Assembly (NCBI GenBank): GCA_963700705.1
Contig: CAVOYQ010000004.1
Span: forward strand, 1 to 64,000
Direction: 5' to 3'
Origin: JAHEFT01 sp963700705
Lineage (GTDB): Bacteria; Pseudomonadota; Gammaproteobacteria; Xanthomonadales; SZUA-36
Length of the DNA stretch: 64,000 nt
How positions within the stretch are numbered: the first letter of the stretch is position 1; the number at the start of each line of letters is the position of its first letter. A program made the position numbers and the translations under genes. The notes below the pieces were generated by a model, which was not told the origin of the DNA, did no database searches, and saw only the letters and a list, made by a program, of their open reading frames with translations. Below, in pieces: positions 58,585 through 64,000 of this stretch.

Positions 58585-59666
58585 TGGCGTGGTTCCGTGT
58601 AAAGGTAGTCGTAGTGGATCAGCGCTTTTTGCCCGCGCTGTCCTTTCAGACGGTCTGTTTCTTCATGCCCGTAGCGGGCCCTGCCGCAACCCAGGACCTT
58701 GCCGGCCTGGTTACGGATCTGGATCACGTCGCCCTCGTTGAACGGTCCCTCGACCGACTCGATGCCCACCGGCAACAGGCTGGCCAAACGGTTCCGGTCC
58801 AGCAACGCGGCTTCAGCGCCGGGGTTGACGATGACATGGCCGGCGGCATGGCCATCCGCGCTGGCCAGCCAGCGCTTGGCGGGTGAGGCCTCACCCAGCG
58901 CGGGAAAACGGGTGCCGGCTTTCCGGCGGGTCGTCACTTTGACCAGGATGTCCGGGTCGCGGCCGTCGGCGATAACCACCTCCGTGCCGAGTTTCGCGGT
59001 CTTGCGTGCGATCGCCAGCTTGCTGTGCATGCCGCCCCGTCCCAGCGCCGAGGTTCCGCGCTGCACGATGTCCTCGAGGTGATGCCTGTCCTCGTCCCAG
59101 GTTTCGATGCAGGACGCCTCCGGGTCGTCGGGGTTGCCGTCAAACACGCCGGGAACGGTGCTCAGCAGGCACAGCAGGTCGGCGTTGACCATGCCCGCCA
59201 GCAGTCCGGCCAGCTCATCATTGTCGGTGAACATCAGCTCGGTGATGGCGACCACGTCGTTCTCGTTGACGATGGGAAGAATACCGGCAGTCAGCAGGGC
59301 CTCGATGCAGCCGCGCATGTTCAGGTAGTGCCGGCGGGTCTGGAAGTCGCTTTTGCTGGTCAGTACCTGCGCGACGGTCAGACCGTGGCGCTGGAACAAT
59401 GCCCGGTACGTCTCCATCAGGCGTACCTGGCCGGTGGCGGCCATCACCTGTTTGCGGGCAACCGGGTCGCTGATGCGCTGAAGCTGCCCGGCGGGAATGC
59501 CGCGGCCGGCGGCCACGGCGCCGGACGAAACGACCAGCACCTGCCAGCCGTCCGATACCAGCTTGCCGGCCTGGTCCACCAGGTTTCCGAGCACATCCAG
59601 GTTCAGCGCGCCTTGCGGGTCACACAGAACCTGGCTGCCGATCTTGATGACGATTCTTCGCCCCAT
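58581..59666 (-). CDS. proB: Glutamate 5-kinase with PUA domain
   Basis: ProB phosphorylates glutamate and is the feedback-inhibited step of proline synthesis. The 361-residue protein has an amino-acid-kinase domain (RIVIKIGSQVLCD; VLVVSSGAVAAGRG; PIVNENDVVA; FTDNDELAGLLAG; GRGGMHSKLAIARKTAKLG) and a C-terminal PUA domain (about residues 275-361). It starts 17 bases after the stop of the M49-like peptidase gene, so the three genes probably form one operon. Confidence 0.97.
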   Translation of the reverse strand: MGRRIVIKIGSQVLCDPQGALNLDVLGNLVDQAGKLVSDGWQVLVVSSGAVAAGRGIPAGQLQRISDPVARKQVMAATGQVRLMETYRALFQRHGLTVAQVLTSKSDFQTRRHYLNMRGCIEALLTAGILPIVNENDVVAITELMFTDNDELAGLLAGMVNADLLCLLSTVPGVFDGNPDDPEASCIETWDEDRHHLEDIVQRGTSALGRGGMHSKLAIARKTAKLGTEVVIADGRDPDILVKVTTRRKAGTRFPALGEASPAKRWLASADGHAAGHVIVNPGAEAALLDRNRLASLLPVGIESVEGPFNEGDVIQIRNQAGKVLGCGRARYGHEETDRLKGQRGQKALIHYDYLYTEPRQ

Positions 59667-59682
59667 CGGGGATCTTCCCGGT

Positions 59683-61363
59683 TTACAGGCCCAGTACGCC
59701 GGCGCCCTGCTCGAACACGATGTCCACCGGGATGGACTGCGCGGCAGAGGCGGTCGAGGTCGGCCTGCAGTTGCGGGCTGACGTTGCCCATTTCGACGAC
59801 GAAGGCGTCAACGGCGGCGTAGTCGCCATCACCCTGCAAAGTCAGCAGGCGGTTGCCGAGGGCCTGTACGGCCTGTTCGAATTCGGGCAGATTGACGCGG
59901 TAGGTGCCGGTCGCCTCATCACGGCTGAAAGCGCCGGCCTGTTCGAAGAAATTGAAACGGATCATGTTCGCTCTTCCGTGCGCGTCGCCGGCGCCAAAAC
60001 GCACCGAGCGGAAAATGCCGGCCAGGAAGGTCACGTAGTCGTCCATGACTTCACCTTCGGTGAATTTCACCTTTTTCCCGCAGTTTTTGCACCATGTAAA
60101 GGCCCAGGATATCGGCTTTGCCCTCTTCCAGGGCCGAGGCATGTTCCTTCATCGCCTGGCGCACCGTGCCCTTGCCATCCAGCGTGTTCTTGATGCCCAG
60201 GCCGTGGGCTACTTCGTGAAACATGGTGTTGCCAAAGAAAGAATCGAAGGTGATGTGCTGGCGCTGGTCCTCACTGATCAGCAGGTCAGCGATCGGCACC
60301 AGGATCTGGTTGTATTTCGCCAGCATCGCGTTTTTCAGCTGCAGTCGCCGTGTACCCTCGAAAGCTGCACTTCCTCGTCGTTCGGCAGATTGATCGCGAT
60401 GGTCTTGGCCCCGGCGTTGCTGTGCCCTGCGTAATAGACCACATCGTAGGCGTTCAGGTCGGAGTCCGAGCCGGGCGTTTCCTGCTTGTAGGCATCCGGC
60501 ACCGGCAATCCCGTCTGCAACTCCGGCAGGTATTTCGCAAACCGCGCCAGCCGCTCGCTCCATTCCAGGTCCTTGATCAGTACGTAGGACTCGTAGGCGG
60601 CACGATAGCCATAAAGCTGGTCTTCATAGGTTTCGATCGGTCCGATGACCAGTTCGATCGGGTTGTTTTTCATCTCCATCCAGGCCAGGTCGGAGGGCTG
60701 GAAATTATCGGTTTCCAGCGCCGAGGCCCGCATCAGCAGGTAATTGGCGAATTCGGGGTCTTCGGCCAGTTCCGCGGCCAGGCGCAACAGGTTCGCGGCT
60801 TCCTGCAACTGCGCAGCATAGGCAACGCTGTAGGGTTCCAGGTATAACTCACCCGCCTCGTTTCTCTTGACCAGCGAATAGAGGCCGTCTTTTCCCGGCT
60901 GGTCCCAGGCCTCGAACTCCTCCTTGCTCATATCGGGCGGGTAGAACTGCGCCCCGGGCGGTTTTGGCCCGGCACTCTCGACGAACGGCTGATCGGCGGC
61001 CAGGCGGTCCCAGGGGCCGTAGTTGATCACCGCGAAACGCCGGACCACCGGGTCTTCTATCGACGACAGGAACGGATCTTTCTCGCCGTAAGACTGCAGC
61101 CAGAAAAGCTCGTCCATGATCCGTGAAGCGTCGATCAGCAGTGGAATCATCTGTTTCTGGCGATCAGACAGGTGGCTGAGGTCGGCAGTCAGGCGCACGG
61201 TGGCATAGATCTCAAAACGGGACGGCGGCTCAACGGCCGGCGGCGCGACAGAATCGCGCGTTGCGACCGCCGGTTCGTCAATGGCGGATACCGGCGGCTC
61301 GGCCTGTTGGCAGGCGGCGAGAATCAATAAAGCAGTCATGCTTAGTACGTGATGGGCTTTCAT
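59683..61363 (-). CDS. M49-like (dipeptidyl-peptidase III-related) zinc peptidase lipoprotein (three frameshifts)
   Basis: The N-terminus MKAHHVLSMTALLILAACQQ has a lipobox (LAAC). The mature protein shows YGPWDRLAADQPFVESAG, a long helical domain, and AYDVVYYAGHSNAGAKTIAI. In the next frame come the zinc motif FHEVAHGLGIKNTLDGKGTV (HEXXH) and EHASALEEGKADILGLYMV carrying a further Glu ligand. The last frames end VYRVNLPEFEQAVQALG-like YRVNLPEFEQAVQALGNRLL and VDIVFEQGAGVLGL. Frames change at about 60345, 60070 and 59755. Joined length is about 560 residues. DPP III itself has HEXXGH; here HEXXH is seen, so the protein is a bacterial relative and not a canonical DPP III. It probably cleaves peptides at the envelope. 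Its coupling with proB-proA is notable. Confidence 0.8.
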
Positions 61364-61506
61364 TCAACGGACTCCGGAAAATGGGTGTATACCAAACCCT
61401 AAATCATAGCAGACCCCTCGAACGACCGGTTGTGGAAAACGCAAGGCAGAGTCCCCATTTATGCCCCCATCACTTATAATTGTCCGGTTTACCAGGGTGT
61501 ACAAAT

Positions 61507-61830
61507 ATGCCAATTTACGAATACCAGTGCGAATCCTGTGGTTTCGACCTCGAAAAACTGCAGCGCATCAATGATGAACCTCTGCTGGAATGCCCGAAAT
61601 GCGGCAAGCCCGAGCTGCGCCGGCTGGTCTCGGCCGCCGGGTTTCGGCTCAAAGGCGCGGGCTGGTACGAAACGGATTTCAAAAAGAGCGGCAAAAAGAA
61701 CCTCCACGAAACCGGGAGTCCAGCCGCCACCCAAAGCGCAGACAAGCCGGCCACCCAAAGCGCAGACAAGCCGGCCGACACGAAGAAGACCGAATCCAAG
61801 CCCGCCGCCGTCAAAACCGGTGCAGACTGA
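61507..61830 (+). CDS. FmdB-family zinc-ribbon protein
   Basis: The 107-residue protein has the FmdB N-terminus MPIYEYQCESCGFDLEKLQR with CxxC, and the second pair in LLECPKCGKPELRRLVSAAG, then FRLKGAGWYETDFK. The C-terminus is low-complexity and contains the tandem octapeptide TQSADKPA twice, from a 24-base DNA repeat at about 61728-61775. The function is not known; a regulatory or metal role is assumed for the family. It lies upstream of aspS, a common place. The ATG at 61507 gives the exact family N-terminus. Confidence 0.92.
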   Translation: MPIYEYQCESCGFDLEKLQRINDEPLLECPKCGKPELRRLVSAAGFRLKGAGWYETDFKKSGKKNLHETGSPAATQSADKPATQSADKPADTKKTESKPAAVKTGAD

Positions 61831-61888
61831 AATCGCCCATCGGGGGCCGTTGACGGACCCTGGTTACCACCCATCCGGAGTATAAGAA

Positions 61889-63656
61889 ATGCGCACACAT
61901 CTTTGTGGCGAAGTGAATGAACAACTGGCCGGCCAGGCCGTCCGGCTTTGCGGCTGGGTTGACCGCCGCAGGGACCTTGGCGGCCTGATTTTCGTCGGTT
62001 TACGCGACCATGCTGGCATCGTCCAGGTGGTGGTGGAGCCGGAAAGCGCGGCATTCGGTGATGCCGAGGCCTTGCGCAACGAATTTTGCGTCCGGATCAG
62101 CGGCCAGGTCCGCATGCGGCCCGAAAGCCAGTGGAACGAGTCCATGGCGACCGGAAAAATTGAAGTGGTCGCGGACCAGCGTGGAACTGCTCAACGCGTC
62201 TGCGCCGATGCCCTTGATGATGACCGACGAGGACGGCGAGGAAGTCCGCCTGAAGTACCGCTACCTCGATCTGCGGCGCCCGCGCATGCAGCATAACCTG
62301 CGCACCCGGGCCCGGATGTACCGGGCGATCCGTAACAGCCTCGACAGCAAAGGCTTTACCGAGTTTGAAACCCCGATCCTGACCAAGGCCACGCCCGAAG
62401 GGGCCAGGGATTACCTGGTGCCGAGCCGCGTGCACGCCGGCCAGTATTTTGCGTTGCCGCAGTCGCCGCAGCTGTTCAAGCAGTTGCTGATGATGTCCGG
62501 CATGGACCGCTACTACCAGATCGCGCGGTGTTTCCGCGACGAGGACCTGCGCGCCGACCGCCAGCCGGAATTCACCCAGCTCGACATCGAGATGGCCTTC
62601 GTCGAGGAAACCGGCGTCCAGGCCCTGGCGGAGAAAATGATTTGCGAAGTGTTCAGCGACACGCTGGGCGTCGAACTGCCGTCGCCGTTTCCGCGGCTGA
62701 CCTGGCACGAGGCAATGGACCGTTACGGTTCCGACAAGCCCGACCTGCGCATCCCGATGGCATTGACCACGGTCGACGAGCATGTCGCCCACATCGAGTT
62801 CAAGGTCTTTTCCGGCCCGGCCTCGGAGGAAGGCTCCCGCGTGGCCGCATTGCGCGTGCCGGGCGGAGCCGACCTGTCACGCAAGCAGATCGACGAGTAC
62901 ACCGGGTACGCAGCCCGTTACGGCGCACGCGGCCTGGCCTGGATCAAGGTCAATGACGCGGCCGCCGGCCTGGCGGGCCTGCAGTCCCCGATCGCCAAGT
63001 TCCTGGATGAAAAAGCCTGGCAGGGCATCGCCGGCAGCACCGGCGCGGAATCCGGCGATATCCTGTTGTTCGGCGCCGGTGAGTGGCTCACGGTCAGTAA
63101 CTTCATGGGCCAGTTGCTGGTGAAAATCGGGCACGACCGCGGCCTGGCCGGTGAAGGCTGGCGACCGCTGTGGGTTACCGAGTTCCCGATGTTTGAATAC
63201 GATGAAGAAGCCGGGCGTTACATGGCGATGCATCACCCGTTCACCGCGCCGGTTATCGCAGACCCCGAGGCCTTGCTGGCCAACCCGTCGAAATCCGCGT
63301 CCAGGGGCTATGACATGGTGCTCAACGGCGCTGAAATCGGCGGCGGCTCGATCCGTATTCACAAGCCGGAAATGCAGCAGGCGGTGTTCAAACTGCTGGG
63401 CATCAGCGAAGAGGAAGCCCGGCAGAAATTCGGTTTCCTGCTCGACGCCCTGAAATTCGGCTGTCCGCCGCACGGCGGAATCGCCTTCGGCCTCGACCGC
63501 ATCGCGGCCCTGATGTCGGGCGAGGAGTCGATCCGGGACGTGATTGCTTTCCCCAAGACCACCACTGCGCAATGCCTGTTGACCGGCGCTCCATCGCCGA
63601 TCGCCGATGAAGGGATAGCCGAACTGCATATCCGGAATGTCAAGAAGGAACGTTGA
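61889..63656 (+). CDS. aspS: Aspartyl-tRNA synthetase (one frameshift)
   Basis: This class II synthetase charges tRNA-Asp. The N-terminal OB domain (MRTHLCGEVNEQLAGQAVRL; GWVDRRRDLGGLIFVGLRD) is in one frame and breaks at about 62178. The rest shows motif 1 (FTEFETPILTKATPEGARDY), motif 2 (YQIARCFRDEDLRADRQPEF), the bacterial GAD insertion, and motif 3 (GGIAFGLDRIAALM). Joined length is about 589 residues, the bacterial size. Essential and otherwise intact, so the break is probably an error. Its stop overlaps the start of the next gene (TTGA). Confidence 0.97.
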
Positions 63657-64000
63657 AGCCGCGCGCGGAAAAACCGCAACACAGCGCTGAAACCATTGGC
63701 GTAACCGCCGCATTGGCGGCCTACATCCTGTGGGGCCTGGCGCCGATTTACTTCAAGCAGATCCTGTCGGTGGCGCCCCTGGAGGTGATCGCCCACCGGA
63801 TCCTCTGGTCGATTCCGTTGCTGGCGGGATTCCTGTGGTGGCGCAAGGGCTCCTCTTTTCTGCAGGACATGCGCCTGCCGCCCCGCACCGTGCTGGTTTT
63901 GCTGGTTTCCGGGATACTGGTGGTGACCAACTGGCTGATCTTCGTCTGGGCCGTGATGAACAACCAGATACTCGCCACCAGCCTGGGCTATTTCACCGGG
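63653..64000 (+). CDS. rarD: RarD/EamA-family transporter, N-terminal part (cut by window edge)
   Basis: It starts at the TTG at 63653, which overlaps the aspS stop, and runs open to the window end (116 codons). The first membrane helix reads TAALAAYILWGLAPIYFKQI, followed by PLEVIAHRILWSIPLLAGFL and NWLIFVWAVMNNQILATSLG, the RarD/EamA signatures. RarD is a ten-helix drug/metabolite transporter of uncertain substrate. The rest of the gene is outside the window. Confidence 0.88.
   Translation, partial: MKPRAEKPQHSAETIGVTAALAAYILWGLAPIYFKQILSVAPLEVIAHRILWSIPLLAGFLWWRKGSSFLQDMRLPPRTVLVLLVSGILVVTNWLIFVWAVMNNQILATSLGYFTG

Overview
The window is about 64 kb of a gammaproteobacterial chromosome. 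It carries the conserved blocks rpsB-tsf-pyrH-frr-uppS-cdsA and map-glnD-dapD-dapE, together with ClpB, PrmC, an HAE-type RND pump, RarD, a PhoQ-like sensor and a XanB2-like chorismatase. A relative of Xanthomonadales, Woeseiales or Chromatiales is a reasonable guess, but nothing below class level is proven by the sequence. There is no phage, no IS element, no CRISPR array, and I saw no rRNA or tRNA gene.

Layout. 1-4.5 kb (minus): cdsA (cut by the window edge), uppS, frr, pyrH, tsf, rpsB. 4.5-6.2 kb: a sigma-54-type promoter, a small exported protein, a 35-codon ORF and a run of hairpins. 6.2-9.0 kb (plus): homogentisate catabolism, hmgA-fahA-maiA. 9.1-11 kb: DUF4398 and OmpA lipoproteins, and a DUF465 protein. 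11-13.6 kb: reverse transsulfuration (CBS and cystathionine lyase). 13.7-20 kb (minus): etfQO-etfB-etfA-aacS-chorismatase. 20.1-23.6 kb (plus): zinc/metal import without an ATPase gene. 23.8-29.1 kb (minus): an exporter operon made of HlyD, DevC, an ABC ATPase fused to GAF, and a cNMP-binding patatin protein. 29.2-34.8 kb (plus): dusA, a PepSY-like protein, a PhoP/PhoQ-like pair, mazG, rmuC. 34.8-42.7 kb (plus): five tandem genes for secreted proteins with IPTL-CTERM-type tails. 42.8-48.2 kb (minus): RND efflux pump and prmC. 48.4-56.5 kb (plus): map, glnD, dapD, dapE, clpB. 56.5-61.4 kb (minus): a glutamine amidotransferase, and an operon of an M49-like lipoprotein peptidase, proB and proA. 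61.5-64 kb (plus): an FmdB-like protein, aspS and the start of rarD.

The pathways connect. Tyrosine breakdown (hmgA-fahA-maiA) yields acetoacetate, which AacS can activate. The ETF/ETF-QO set passes electrons from acyl-CoA or amino-acid dehydrogenases to ubiquinone, and the neighbouring chorismatase may supply hydroxybenzoate, a ubiquinone precursor.

The most unusual part is the 34.8-42.7 kb cluster. Its genes share repeated DUF11-type and C-terminal modules, long stretches of near-identical DNA, a shared promoter with a direct repeat one helical turn apart, and a shared two-hairpin 3' end. A second novelty candidate is the exporter operon in which an ABC ATPase is fused to a GAF domain and followed by a cyclic-nucleotide/patatin enzyme. 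A palindromic REP-like repeat occurs six times and often supplies the stop codon of the adjacent gene.

Many genes, including essential ones (uppS, aspS, glnD, rpsB), are broken by single-base frameshifts, often in homopolymers. I read these mainly as sequencing or assembly errors, so I give each such gene as one locus with its breakpoints noted.
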